In this document: positions 1-7,969 of the stretch, one piece after another
Numbering within the stretch: the stretch's first letter is position 1
How the letters are laid out: the number at the start of each line of letters is the position of its first letter
Assembly: GCF_913055755.1 (NCBI RefSeq)
Contig: NZ_CAJXKH010000034.1
Location: 1-34,666 of the forward strand
Reading direction: 5' to 3'
Length of the DNA stretch: 34,666 bases
Source of the DNA: an uncultured Microbulbifer sp.
Lineage (GTDB): Bacteria > Pseudomonadota > Gammaproteobacteria > Pseudomonadales > Cellvibrionaceae
Translations under genes and position numbers: made by a program
Notes under the pieces: generated by a model
What the model was told of the DNA's origin: nothing
Database searches by the model: none
Seen by the model: only the letters and a program-made list of their open reading frames with translations

Positions 1-1009
1 TCAGCGTCAGCCGGCCCGGTTCGTTGTTGGGGTTCAGGCGGTCGATCAGACGGATCAGCTCCTCGGTATCCATCCCCGGCCCCACTTTTACGCCGATGGG
101 ATTCCAGACACCGGCCAGGAACTCCACGTGGGCGGCATCCAGTTGCCGGGTGCGCTCGCCAATCCACAGCATATGCGCAGAGCAGTCGTACCACTTGCCG
201 GTCAGGCTGTCGGTGCGGGTCAGTGCCTGCTCGTAATTTAGCAGTAGCGCCTCGTGGGAGGTGTACAGAGTGGTTTCACGGATTGCCGGAGTATTGGCGG
301 AGTTAACGCCGCATACCGCCATAAATTCCAGGGCATCCTGCAGACGCTCCGCCAGTTGTGAATAGCGATCCCGCAGCGGATTGTTTTCCAGAAAGCTCAG
401 GTTCCACGCGTGTACCTGGTGCAGATCCGCCAGACCGCCCTGGGCAAATGCGCGCAGTAAATTGAGGGTAGCCGCAGACTGGTTGTAGGCAGTCAGCATG
501 CGCTGGGGATCCGGTACCCGCGCCTCCGCGGTAAAGTCGATACCGTTGATGATATCGCCGCGGTAACTGGGCAGCTCGACACCGCCGATGGTTTCCAAAT
601 CTGCCGAGCGCGGCTTGGCATACTGGCCGGCCATACGCGCCACTTTCACCACCGGGAGATTGCCGGCAAACGTCAGCACCACCGCCATCTGCAGCATTAC
701 TTTAAATGTATCGCGAATTCGGTTTGCGTTGAAATCCGCAAAGGACTCCGCGCAGTCCCCCCCCTGCAACAGGAAGGCTTTGCCCTCTGCCACTTGCGCC
801 AGCTGGCGGCGCAGCTCGCGGGCCTCTTCGGCAAATACCAGCGGCGGGTAACCGGAGAGTTGCTGCTCCACTTCGGCAACGGCTTCAGCGGATTGGTACC
901 GCGGCTGCTGATGCGCGGTCAGTTTACGCCAGCTGGCGGGATCCCAGGGTTTGACTAGAGATTCGAGTGCGGGGGAATCAGACACGGGGTCGGCTACCTC
1001 AACTTCCAT
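1..1009 (-). CDS. Class II 3-deoxy-7-phosphoheptulonate (DAHP) synthase, 3' end cut by window edge
   Basis: This enzyme condenses phosphoenolpyruvate with erythrose 4-phosphate, the first step of the shikimate pathway. I translated the minus strand from an ATG at 1009; 336 codons are visible and the C-terminus lies beyond position 1. Class II (plant/mycobacterial type) signatures are clear: the QGGDCAESF motif with the metal-binding Cys near residue 86, an [16 protein letters not shown] block, then [12 protein letters not shown] and AHVEFLAG followed by [10 protein letters not shown]. No in-frame ATG, GTG or TTG was seen shortly upstream, and the ribosome site is weak, so the start is probable rather than certain. 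The class II family is about 450 residues, so roughly a quarter is missing. It lies downstream of the aromatic aminotransferase on the same strand, with about 135 bases between them. Confidence 0.93.
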   Translation of the reverse strand, partial: MEVEVADPVSDSPALESLVKPWDPASWRKLTAHQQPRYQSAEAVAEVEQQLSGYPPLVFAEEARELRRQLAQVAEGKAFLLQGGDCAESFADFNANRIRDTFKVMLQMAVVLTFAGNLPVVKVARMAGQYAKPRSADLETIGGVELPSYRGDIINGIDFTAEARVPDPQRMLTAYNQSAATLNLLRAFAQGGLADLHQVHAWNLSFLENNPLRDRYSQLAERLQDALEFMAVCGVNSANTPAIRETTLYTSHEALLLNYEQALTRTDSLTGKWYDCSAHMLWIGERTRQLDAAHVEFLAGVWNPIGVKVGPGMDTEELIRLIDRLNPNNEPGRLTL

Positions 1010-1144
1010 TTGCGGGTTCTGCTTTACTTCGATAGGTCGGGTTGCGCGCGTCCACGCAATCCACTTTGCAAAAATTTTCGCCGCGCGGATTGCCGCGGTA
1101 TCCGGCGAGGGCGTGGCGCCGTCACGCCACACCCGGCTGGTCGA

Positions 1145-2338
1145 TCAGCCCAGAACCTTGGCCACAGACTCGCAGAAGTAAGCCATATTGTTCTGGCTGA
1201 GGCCAGCGATGCTGATACGGCTGGAATCTACCATATAAATTGAGTAGTCCTCCTGCAGTTTCTGCACCTGCTCCGGGGTAATGCCCAGGAACGAGAACAT
1301 GCCCTTCTGCCGCTGAATAAAACTGAAGTCCCCGGCGGCACCGGCCGCGTCGAGGCTTTCCACCACGCCGGAGCGCAGGCCGTTGATGCGCTCCCGCATT
1401 TCGGTCAACTCCGCCTCCCAGTTTGCCTTCAGGCTCGCATCGGTGAGGATGGATTCCACAATGGCACCGCCGTGGTTCGGCGGCATCGAGTAGTTGCCGC
1501 GCACCACGTTCAGCAGCTGGCTCTGGCCGCGGTCGGCAGCCGCCGCATCGCTGTAGATCACCATCGCCAGACCAACGCGCTCGCGGTAAAGGCCAAAATT
1601 CTTGGAGCAGGAAGCCGCCACCAGCATTTCCGGCACAGATTCCGCCATCAGGCGCAGGCCGTAAGCGTCGTCGTCCAGGCTTTCACCGAAGCCCTGGTAG
1701 GCCATATCAATATACGGGGTGAAGCCCTGCTTCTGCGCCATTTCCGCCAGCACTTTCCACTGCTCGCGGCTCAGGTCCGCACCGCAGGGGTTGTGACAGC
1801 AGGCGTGCAGCAGTACCAGGTCGCCCTCGCCCACATTTTTCAGGGTGTCGACCATCGCATCGAACTGCAGGCTGCTGCTGGCGCGATCGTAATAGGGATA
1901 GCTCTTGATCTGCAGGCCGGCATTGCCCAGCAGCGGTACGTGATTAGCCCAGGTGGGATCACTGACCCAGATGGTGGCACCGGGCTTGGCGCGATTGGCA
2001 AATTCCGCCAGCACGCGCAGGGCGCCACAGCCGCCGGGAGTCTGTGCGGAACGCACGCGGTTGCCGACCAGCGCCGGGTGCGTGGCGCCAAGTACCAGCT
2101 CCTGCATGGCACTGTTGAAACCGGGGGTACCGGCAGGCCCGATATAAGCCTTGGTTTCCTCGCTCTGCAACAGCCGGGTTTCCGCTTCTTTTACTGCCTG
2201 CAGTACCGGGGTATGCCCCGCCTCGTCCTTATATACACCGACCCCGAGGTCAATCTTGTTGGGGTTTTCGTCAGCGCGGTAGGTGGCCAACAGGCCGAGA
2301 ATCGGGTCGGCAGGCAGGCTATTGAGGTGGTCAAACAT
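1145..2338 (-). CDS. Aromatic/aspartate aminotransferase (class I, PLP-dependent)
   Basis: The protein has 397 residues, the usual length for the AspC/TyrB group. It transfers amino groups between aromatic amino acids or aspartate and 2-oxoglutarate, using pyridoxal phosphate in the cytoplasm. Visible family features are the N-terminal DPILGL and IDLGVGVYKDE motifs, the YIGPAGTPGFN block, CHNPCG near residues 181-186, and SKNFGLYRERVG, whose Lys246 should form the internal aldimine. The ATG at 2338 is preceded by AGGAG at good spacing. The MarR gene lies upstream on the same strand and maleylacetoacetate isomerase just beyond it, which suggests a role in tyrosine/phenylalanine turnover. Sequence alone does not separate TyrB from AspC, so no gene symbol is given. 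Confidence 0.93.
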   Translation of the reverse strand: MFDHLNSLPADPILGLLATYRADENPNKIDLGVGVYKDEAGHTPVLQAVKEAETRLLQSEETKAYIGPAGTPGFNSAMQELVLGATHPALVGNRVRSAQTPGGCGALRVLAEFANRAKPGATIWVSDPTWANHVPLLGNAGLQIKSYPYYDRASSSLQFDAMVDTLKNVGEGDLVLLHACCHNPCGADLSREQWKVLAEMAQKQGFTPYIDMAYQGFGESLDDDAYGLRLMAESVPEMLVAASCSKNFGLYRERVGLAMVIYSDAAAADRGQSQLLNVVRGNYSMPPNHGGAIVESILTDASLKANWEAELTEMRERINGLRSGVVESLDAAGAAGDFSFIQRQKGMFSFLGITPEQVQKLQEDYSIYMVDSSRISIAGLSQNNMAYFCESVAKVLG

Positions 2339-2430
2339 GGGTAACTCCTGTCAGGGAAACAACGGTATCGCACCGTTCACTGTCGTAGTGTCCTGGCGCA
2401 CGATACCGTCAGATATTCGTGGGTAATCGT

Positions 2431-2952
2431 TCAGTCCATCAGGCCGCGGTTGGCCCAGTCCTGCGCCCGGCTCATCAGCTTTTCGATGATACTGTCCAGC
2501 TGCTTGCGCTCTTCATCGCTCAGCGAGCCCATCAGGTCATTTTCATACTGCTGCGCCAGCGGCACGATACGCTCGTAAACATCCCGCCCCAGTTCCGACA
2601 GGTTGAGCACCTGGCGGCGGCGATCGGCGAGATCTTCACTGCGGGTGATGTAGTCGTTTTTCAGCAGGATGGACACCGCGCGGCTGATGGCCACCTTGTC
2701 CATGGCCGTCTGCTCTACCAGATCCGCCGCGGACAGGTTGGGGAAGCGCCCGAGAATCGCCATAACCCGCCATGCAGGAATGGTCAGGTCGAAACGCGCA
2801 CCATACGCCTGCGCAATCGCGTTACTTACCCGGTTGGAGAGCACCGAGAGGCGGTACGGCAGGAATTTTTCCAGCCGCAGGTCGTCCGGGCGAACGGCCT
2901 CCAGGTTAGCATTGATTTCGCGGTCTACCTTTGTGGTGTTATCTGTGGTCAT
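2431..2952 (-). CDS. MarR-family transcriptional regulator
   Basis: A 173-residue winged-helix protein of MarR type. The LPYRLSVLSNRVSNAIAQAY helix leads into the DNA-binding region (TIPAWRVMAILGRFP, then SAADLVEQTAMDKVAISRAV as the recognition helix). The basic wing follows (DYITRSEDLADRRRQ), then a C-terminal dimerisation helix. Such repressors commonly respond to aromatic ligands. Its neighbours, an aromatic aminotransferase downstream and divergent maiA, make a regulator of tyrosine catabolism likely, similar in role to the HmgS-type MarR regulators known in other gammaproteobacteria; that is inference. Two direct copies of a 16-bp imperfect palindrome sit 38-75 bases upstream of its start, suggesting autoregulation. 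It may share a transcript with the aminotransferase, whose start is about 90 bases downstream. Confidence 0.88.
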   Translation of the reverse strand: MTTDNTTKVDREINANLEAVRPDDLRLEKFLPYRLSVLSNRVSNAIAQAYGARFDLTIPAWRVMAILGRFPNLSAADLVEQTAMDKVAISRAVSILLKNDYITRSEDLADRRRQVLNLSELGRDVYERIVPLAQQYENDLMGSLSDEERKQLDSIIEKLMSRAQDWANRGLMD

Positions 2953-2989
2953 CGCGGTTCATTTACCTGCTGAGATACGGGTTGTACGA

Positions 2990-3027
2990 GGTTTCAAATG
3001 TAACTAAGATTGGTTTCAAATGTAACC
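2990..3027. promoter_or_regulatory. Tandem operator-like repeat upstream of the MarR gene
   Basis: GGTTTCAAATGTAAC occurs twice, at 2990-3004 and 3012-3026, exactly 22 bp apart (about two helical turns). Each unit is itself an imperfect palindrome (GGTT-CA-TG-AACC matching), complete at 3012-3027. Palindromes of this size are typical MarR-dimer sites. The location is in the divergent region between the MarR gene and maiA, close to the MarR start. Binding by this regulator is inferred, not shown. Confidence 0.65.
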
Positions 3028-3179
3028 ACTGCCGCAGGAATTTTTTGGCAGACGGTAACTGCCGCTGACTCTGGCCCCGAACCACCCCCATTTTCGGGGC
3101 ACACACCCTGGAACAGCGACCGGAATTTTGTCCGGGCTTAACGCTTTCGGGCACGATCGTGCAGCATCAGAAGAAATCG

Positions 3180-3251
3180 GCCGCGCATTATACGGCTTTG
3201 CACGCCATTTTTGTCATCGAAATGGCAATTTGACGCGTATTTTTTGCGTCA
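3180..3251. other. Cluster of three inverted repeats in the maiA upstream region
   Basis: Three adjacent inverted repeats are readable: GCCG/CGGC at 3180-3196, GCCATTT/AAATGGC at 3204-3226 and TGACGC/GCGTCA at 3231-3251. They lie 80-150 bases ahead of the maiA start. They could be operators or leader hairpins; neither can be chosen from sequence alone. Confidence 0.4.
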
Positions 3252-3329
3252 GGACCCGAAAGGCCCTCGCCGCAGACCAGATACCGATACAGGCCTTGAA
3301 CCTACAGAACAACAAGGAACACCCAACTC

Positions 3330-3971
3330 ATGGACCTCCACGGCTACTTTCGCTCCTCCGCCAGCTACCGGGTGCGTATTGCCCTCAATCTCAAGGGCCT
3401 CGAGTACCAGTATCACCCGGTCAACCTGCTGAAAGGCGAGCAGCGCGGCGAAGCCTACCGCGCACTGAACCCCCAGGGCCTGGTCCCGGCACTGATAAAC
3501 GATGATGGCAAGACCCTTACCCAGTCCCTTGCCATCCTGGAATGGCTGGATGAGACCCACCCCCAGGTACCCCTACTGCCCGCAGATCCGAGCGAGCGCG
3601 CCCGTATCCGCGCCCTCGCCTACAACGTGGCCTGTGACATCCAGCCAATCCAGAACCTGCGGGTGCTGAAGTATATCCAGACCGAGCTGGGCGCCAGTGA
3701 CGAGCAAAAAGTCGAGTGGATTCGCCACTGGATCAATGGCGGCTTTGACGCGCTGGAAATGCAACTGGCGGCGGATTTTGACGGTCCCTTTGCCGCGGGC
3801 AGCGCCCCGGGACTGTTCGAGTGTTGCCTGATACCGCAGATCTATAACGCCCAGCGCTTCGGAGTGGATATCGCCCGCTACCCGACGATCGAGCATATCG
3901 CCGATGCCTGCGCCGCGATGCCGGCGTTTGAAGATGCGCGCCCGGAAAACCAGCCGGACAGCACCCTGTAA
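3330..3971 (+). CDS. maiA: Maleylacetoacetate isomerase (zeta-class glutathione S-transferase)
   Basis: The 213-residue protein has the length and pattern of zeta-class GSTs. It converts maleylacetoacetate to fumarylacetoacetate with glutathione, the penultimate step of tyrosine/homogentisate degradation, in the cytoplasm. The thioredoxin-like N-terminal half carries the SSASYRVRIALNLKGL signature near residues 9-24, NPQGLVPAL (cis-Pro loop) and TQSLAILEWLDE (the glutathione-binding QS motif). The C-terminal half is the all-alpha GST domain. The start is the ATG at 3330, with AAGGA about 12 bases upstream, rather distant. The partner genes hmgA and fahA are not in the window. It is divergent from the MarR regulator and aminotransferase. 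Confidence 0.92.
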   Translation: MDLHGYFRSSASYRVRIALNLKGLEYQYHPVNLLKGEQRGEAYRALNPQGLVPALINDDGKTLTQSLAILEWLDETHPQVPLLPADPSERARIRALAYNVACDIQPIQNLRVLKYIQTELGASDEQKVEWIRHWINGGFDALEMQLAADFDGPFAAGSAPGLFECCLIPQIYNAQRFGVDIARYPTIEHIADACAAMPAFEDARPENQPDSTL

Positions 3972-4030
3972 ATCTTCCCCAGGGGGCGCAGCCCCCTATT
4001 CCCGCAATTCGTCCCGGATAACCTTCAACT

Positions 4031-4996
4031 TCAGCCCTCGGAGACTTCCCCACCTATGCGTAGCGGCTCCTTGAAGGTCAGGGTGCGATAGGGGAACGGA
4101 ATCTCTATACCCGCCTGGTCCAGGGCCCGCTTCACCGCAGTCACCACTTCGCCCCGGGAGCGGCGCTCCTCCAACGGTGTCGAACCCGCCCACCAGGTGA
4201 CCTCGATATCGATACTGCTGTCGCCAAACGCCTGGGGAAAAATCTGTACCGGCTCGTCATCCCGCACCGATTCGCACTCACTGACCGCAACCTTGATCAC
4301 CTCCACTGCCGTTGCCACATCTTCGCCATAGGCCACGCCGGCGATAATGGTGATACGGCGCTTGTTGCGGTCGGTGAGGATTTCACAGGGATTCTTGAAC
4401 AGGAACAGGTTGGGCACGATTACCAGTTCACCGGTAGTACGGCGGATGGTGGTATTGCGCACTTCCACCGCCTCTACCCGCCCCTCCACATTTTCACAGC
4501 GGATCACATCTCCCGCCTCAAAGGGGAAGCGCCACAGGATCAGGATACCGGCGAAAAAGTTCTCGAACATATCCTTGAACGCCAGCCCAACCGCTACCGA
4601 CAGCAGCCCCAGGCCACCGAGGGCTTTGGCCGGGGTCAGGCCGGGGAACAGTACCATGGCCGTAAACAGCAGCCCCAGCAGCCAGATCACGATCTTGGTG
4701 AGGCGCACCAGCAGATCCTGCAGTGACGGTCGCGTGGTGGTCTTACGCGCAAAGCGCCGGGCAAAGCGCCCCGCCAGCGCGGCCATCAGCCAGGTCAGTA
4801 CCAGCATCAACAGGGCGGCAATAAAGAAAGGGATATGACCGAGGAAACTGTGCCAGATATTCTGCAGGGAATCGGTCACCGTATCGACGACATCACCGAG
4901 CGACGAGGGGTTAACCTTGGCCAACTCCAGTGTTTCCGCCGACTCTTTTCCCTGTTCGGGTGTCACCGGCGGGGTCTGCACCAGCAGATTCATCAC
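4031..4996 (-). CDS. Small-conductance mechanosensitive channel (MscS family)
   Basis: A 321-residue inner-membrane channel that opens under membrane tension to release osmolytes. Three hydrophobic helices lie at about residues 55-75, 95-120 and 122-150. The third is the Gly/Ala-rich pore helix (KALGGLGLLSVAVGLAFK...) typical of MscS TM3. The beta domain follows (RFPFEAGDVIRCENVEGRVEAVEVRNTTIRR and IVPNLFLFKNP), then the alpha-beta vestibule. It is slightly longer than E. coli MscS (286 residues) because of an N-terminal extension. The GTG at 4996 has a GGAG eight bases away; the ATG immediately after it (4993) is an equally possible start. It is convergent with maiA. Confidence 0.93.
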   Translation of the reverse strand: MMNLLVQTPPVTPEQGKESAETLELAKVNPSSLGDVVDTVTDSLQNIWHSFLGHIPFFIAALLMLVLTWLMAALAGRFARRFARKTTTRPSLQDLLVRLTKIVIWLLGLLFTAMVLFPGLTPAKALGGLGLLSVAVGLAFKDMFENFFAGILILWRFPFEAGDVIRCENVEGRVEAVEVRNTTIRRTTGELVIVPNLFLFKNPCEILTDRNKRRITIIAGVAYGEDVATAVEVIKVAVSECESVRDDEPVQIFPQAFGDSSIDIEVTWWAGSTPLEERRSRGEVVTAVKRALDQAGIEIPFPYRTLTFKEPLRIGGEVSEG

Positions 4997-5238
4997 ACTG
5001 CCCGCTCCTTCCCTGCGATACGGTTCCGATTTCTTCGCATCGAGTATAGCTGCCTCAGCAGGTGCAGAATTGCGTCGGATTTGAACAATCCGCCTGTGAT
5101 TGCGGTCTACCTGTTTTCGGCAACAGTGCCCTACGTGCCATCCCGGAAATACGTTAACGTTACCCCCCAGACGATATCGTTCTGGCGCTTGGCAGCTCAG
5201 GCAATCCAGGTAGCTCAGGTAAATATGAGGACGCGCCC

Positions 5239-5745
5239 TTGAACCGCAGCAGATTCCGCCACCAATTTAGCCCTACCTTATTGATCCGTGTTCTGCTGAT
5301 CAGTGCGCTCGCGCTGATGCTCCACGGCTGTGCCGTGTTGTCACCGAATTTCGAAGAGCCGGAAGTCCAGGTGACCGCGCTGGAACCTCTGCCCAGCAGT
5401 CAAAGCGGGGACCTGCGGTTTCGCATACACCTGCGGGTTTTCAATCCCAACGATACCGAACTGTCCCTGTCCGGCCTGTACTACACCCTGAACCTGGCGG
5501 GACACAAGGTAGTTACCGGCACCTCCAGTAACCTGCCGTCGATACCCGCCTACGGCCAGGATGCCATCGTCGTCGACGCCTCGGCGAACCTGATGGGATC
5601 CTTTATGGCCGCTGCCGAGCTCCTCAGACTACAGAGCAGTACCGTGCCCTACGAACTGGAAGCAAAACTGGGACTCAGGCGCTCGATCCTCCCCTATATC
5701 AAGGTAACCAAGCGCGGCGAGATACAACTGGACCAATATCGTTGA
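5239..5745 (+). CDS. LEA type 2 (WHy-domain) lipoprotein
   Basis: A 168-residue predicted lipoprotein. A hydrophobic N-terminal segment ends in the lipobox LHGC with Cys near residue 31. The remainder is a single Late-Embryogenesis-Abundant-2 fold: alternating strands with the family pattern FRIHLRVFNPNDTELSLSGLYYTLNLAG, and a final strand pair near the C-terminus. Bacterial members of this family are envelope proteins linked to stress tolerance; the exact role is unknown. It is divergent from the MscS gene and convergent with the sigma-factor operon, so it is probably monocistronic. Confidence 0.82.
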   Translation: MNRSRFRHQFSPTLLIRVLLISALALMLHGCAVLSPNFEEPEVQVTALEPLPSSQSGDLRFRIHLRVFNPNDTELSLSGLYYTLNLAGHKVVTGTSSNLPSIPAYGQDAIVVDASANLMGSFMAAAELLRLQSSTVPYELEAKLGLRRSILPYIKVTKRGEIQLDQYR

Positions 5746-5801
5746 AAGCCTTGGGGAAGCGAGGGGAGCTAAAGAAAGAAAGGAGATAGAGAAGAATCAC
5801 G

Positions 5802-5826
5802 CGCGGCCGGCAGGACACCGGCCGCG
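5802..5826. terminator. Perfect GC-rich hairpin between convergent genes
   Basis: A 9-bp perfect stem (CGCGGCCGG / CCGGCCGCG) with a 7-base loop lies between the stops of the LEA lipoprotein gene and the small membrane protein gene. There is no strong T tract on either side, so intrinsic termination is plausible but not certain. A 35-base purine-rich tract precedes it on the plus strand. Confidence 0.5.
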
Positions 5827-5845
5827 TACGGTTTCGGCGCAACCG

Positions 5846-6277
5846 TCAGCGGCGCGCCGCGAAGATACCGCCGGTCATGGCCACCAGCGAAGACAGTACT
5901 GCCACCCCCACCAGGCTGTACAGGCTGATGCTCTGCTGAGCTGCCTGGGCAAGTACCTCATCCAGCGGGAACTGCCAGCAGACAATGGCCGAAGCCGCCA
6001 CCACTGCCGCGTATTGATAGCGGGTTGCGCGACGCTCACTACGTTTGGCCGGCGCCGGCGGCAGGTCCGCCATCACCCGCTCACAGAAGCCGTCGTCATC
6101 CAGGTGCGGTTCGTTGAACTGCAGCTGCTGCGACAACCAGGTGTCGAAATCCGGATCGTTGCTTCCAGAGGGTGAGATCACCCCGTCCTTCACTACCATA
6201 CCTGCAACCTTGTCTGGTTTGTTGCCAGTGCGCGCCTGCTGCGCTGAATATGAATTACCATGCAAATGCTTAGCCAC
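5846..6277 (-). CDS. Small membrane protein, candidate anti-sigma factor
   Basis: A 143-residue protein starting at a GTG (6277) with an excellent GGAGGAGGT ribosome site. Its start overlaps the sigma-factor stop (GTGGCTAA), implying translational coupling. The N-terminal 90 residues are soluble and acidic (DPDFDTWLSQQLQFNEPHLDDDGFCERV). Two hydrophobic segments follow, at about residues 88-105 and 113-140, ending in FAARR. The gene order sigma factor then coupled small membrane protein is the usual arrangement for an anti-sigma factor, and the FxxWLxxxL-like soluble region would be the sigma-binding part. No zinc-anti-sigma HxxxCxxC motif is seen. The anti-sigma role is therefore inferred from context only. 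Confidence 0.72.
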   Translation of the reverse strand: MAKHLHGNSYSAQQARTGNKPDKVAGMVVKDGVISPSGSNDPDFDTWLSQQLQFNEPHLDDDGFCERVMADLPPAPAKRSERRATRYQYAAVVAASAIVCWQFPLDEVLAQAAQQSISLYSLVGVAVLSSLVAMTGGIFAARR

Positions 6278-6824
6278 TGACGACCTCCTCCCGCCAGGCC
6301 TGCAACAGTGTCTGCAGTTTAGCCCGTGCGCGGTTAACGTGGGATTTTACCGTGCCCAGCGGCAACTTCATAATGCTGGCGGCTTCTTCATGTGAAAATC
6401 CGCGCTGCATGCACAGATGTACCGCCTGACGCTGGGCGTCACTCAGTTCCCCCATGGCCGAATTCAGGTCTCTGGCCATCCCCAGTTGCTGCGCTTCTTC
6501 GACGCTTTGATCAGACTGCGCCCGGTCCACCGCCTCCTGGTCCACCTCCGGCGCGTTTTTGCGCTTGTGGCTCATGACCAGATTGTAGGCAATGCGGTAC
6601 AGCCAGGTACTGAAGCGGGCATCGCCACGGAATGCGGGCAATGCCTTGTACGCTTTTATAAATGCTTCCTGAGCCATGTCGTCGGCCAGCCCCTGGTCGC
6701 CATCGCACAGTTGACGGAGCGAGAAACGCAACTGTGACTGATAGCGACGAACCAGCTGGGCGTAAGCCCGCTGGTCGCCGTCTTCGACAACGCGTCGGAT
6801 CAGGTCCTCGTCGTTGAGGTTCAT
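6270..6824 (-). CDS. ECF RNA polymerase sigma factor (sigma-70 family, RpoE-like)
   Basis: A 184-residue protein with the two domains of an ECF sigma factor. Region 2 includes YQSQLRFSLRQL, then DDMAQEAFIKAYKALPAFRGDARFSTWLYRIAYNLVMSHKR. Region 4 includes LSDAQRQAVHLCMQRGFSHEEAASIMKLPLGTVKSHVNRARAKLQ, the helix-turn-helix that reads the -35 element. Between them is an acidic linker. It would direct RNA polymerase to a stress or envelope regulon. It starts 12 bases after the upstream DUF6249-like gene, whose stop overlaps the AGGAA ribosome site, and its own stop overlaps the next start. The three genes therefore look like one operon. Confidence 0.94.
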   Translation of the reverse strand: MNLNDEDLIRRVVEDGDQRAYAQLVRRYQSQLRFSLRQLCDGDQGLADDMAQEAFIKAYKALPAFRGDARFSTWLYRIAYNLVMSHKRKNAPEVDQEAVDRAQSDQSVEEAQQLGMARDLNSAMGELSDAQRQAVHLCMQRGFSHEEAASIMKLPLGTVKSHVNRARAKLQTLLQAWREEVVSG

Positions 6825-6836
6825 CGATGGCAGTTC

Positions 6837-7754
6837 CTAGCCCGCTTGCTGTTGGTTATCCAGTTTCCAGTTGATATAGCGGGCGACACCGATAAACAGC
6901 GGGATCAGGCCCAGGCTGCCAACACCGATATCTGCCACGGCACTGAGCCAGATGAAGATCGCAGCACCCACCGCAATCAGCGTGAAGCCGCGGTCCTTGG
7001 TCTTGTTCGGGCTTTCGTTCTCCATCGCATCCAGCAGCTCCGGCGGAATATCGCGGCCTTCTGCCACCAGGCGATTGACGTTTTCCATCAGCAGCTGCTT
7101 CTTGCGGTAACTGTTGCGGGTTACCAGCCAAACAATCAGGATCGGGGTCCCGAAGACTGCAATGATGGCCACAATGGCGATTAGCATTTCCATTTTGTCG
7201 TCGTCCTTCTCGTCGCTATAGCGGTATTCGTAAACCTCGGCCTTGTGGTCGCGCGCCATATTCCGGGCCTCGCGGGCCAGCCGCCGCTGCTCGCGGGCCA
7301 TTTCGCGGGCGTGCTCTCGGGCCTCTTCCGCGGCGATGCCAAATTCGATATTGCGCGGTATCGATTCCAGCGCCTCCTCGATCACCAGGCCCTTCTCGTC
7401 GAGGATGCCCTTCTCTTCCAGCTGCCGGTATATGCGCTTGGTGACTTCGCCACCGAATTCATCACCCAGGTCCACCCGGATATCGGCGTTATCGCCCTCG
7501 GAGTCCCGGGTAAGGATACGCAGGGAGCCGTCTTCCTGACGCAGGATGCGGACCTGTTTGTCAAAGTCCCGCACCACTATCGGCGCCTTGGGTGGTACCG
7601 GCGGCACCGGAGCTTCCGGAGCCTCTGCCGGCACTTGTGGCACGACGTCGTCCTGGGCCACAGCTGCACCCCAGCCGCTCATACCCAGCGCCGCGACCAC
7701 CAGGGTCGCCCACAGGCACGACTTGCCGGGCGGTTGTTGCTTTCTCGCTCTCAT
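6837..7754 (-). CDS. DUF6249-like membrane protein, first gene of sigma-factor operon
   Basis: A 305-residue protein. A hydrophobic N-terminal segment (residues 13-33) is followed by a Pro/Val/Ala-rich linker (VPQVPAEAPEAPVPPVPP). Next comes a region with acidic and repeated EEARE/AREMAREQRRLAREARNMARD heptad-like charge, probably a coiled coil at about residues 140-170. A membrane helix at about 187-212 leads to a short cytoplasmic stretch with PPELLDAM, and two more hydrophobic segments lie near 256-297. The C-terminal half resembles the DUF6249 membrane domain that frequently accompanies ECF sigma factors; I recognise this from memory only. It may be a sensor or a regulated target of the sigma factor. 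Confidence 0.75.
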   Translation of the reverse strand: MRARKQQPPGKSCLWATLVVAALGMSGWGAAVAQDDVVPQVPAEAPEAPVPPVPPKAPIVVRDFDKQVRILRQEDGSLRILTRDSEGDNADIRVDLGDEFGGEVTKRIYRQLEEKGILDEKGLVIEEALESIPRNIEFGIAAEEAREHAREMAREQRRLAREARNMARDHKAEVYEYRYSDEKDDDKMEMLIAIVAIIAVFGTPILIVWLVTRNSYRKKQLLMENVNRLVAEGRDIPPELLDAMENESPNKTKDRGFTLIAVGAAIFIWLSAVADIGVGSLGLIPLFIGVARYINWKLDNQQQAG

Positions 7755-7787
7755 TTCATTGTTCTCACTGTTGCAGCATTCTGACTG

Positions 7788-7814
7788 CGGATTGTACCTT
7801 TTTTGTGCAATCCG
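7788..7814. promoter_or_regulatory. Inverted repeat in front of the DUF6249/ECF operon
   Basis: CGGATTG at 7788-7794 pairs with CAATCCG at 7808-7814, and the stem extends inward by three more pairs, one of them G-T. The loop is T-rich. It sits about 35-60 bases upstream of the first gene of the sigma-factor operon, a position suited to an operator. On the minus strand it is followed by an A-rich loop, not a terminator tail. Confidence 0.4.
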
Positions 7815-7969
7815 TATCTAAACATCGACATAGTCCCGGGAAGTTTGCTTAAGTAGCCGGTCTGAACCGGGTCCCGGGGTAACAGGAATCTTGCCTGCTT
7901 ACCCTGATGGACGAGGCCACCCGCGGATTTGGATGCACGGGCGGCAAAATTTACATCGACGGAAGGCAG

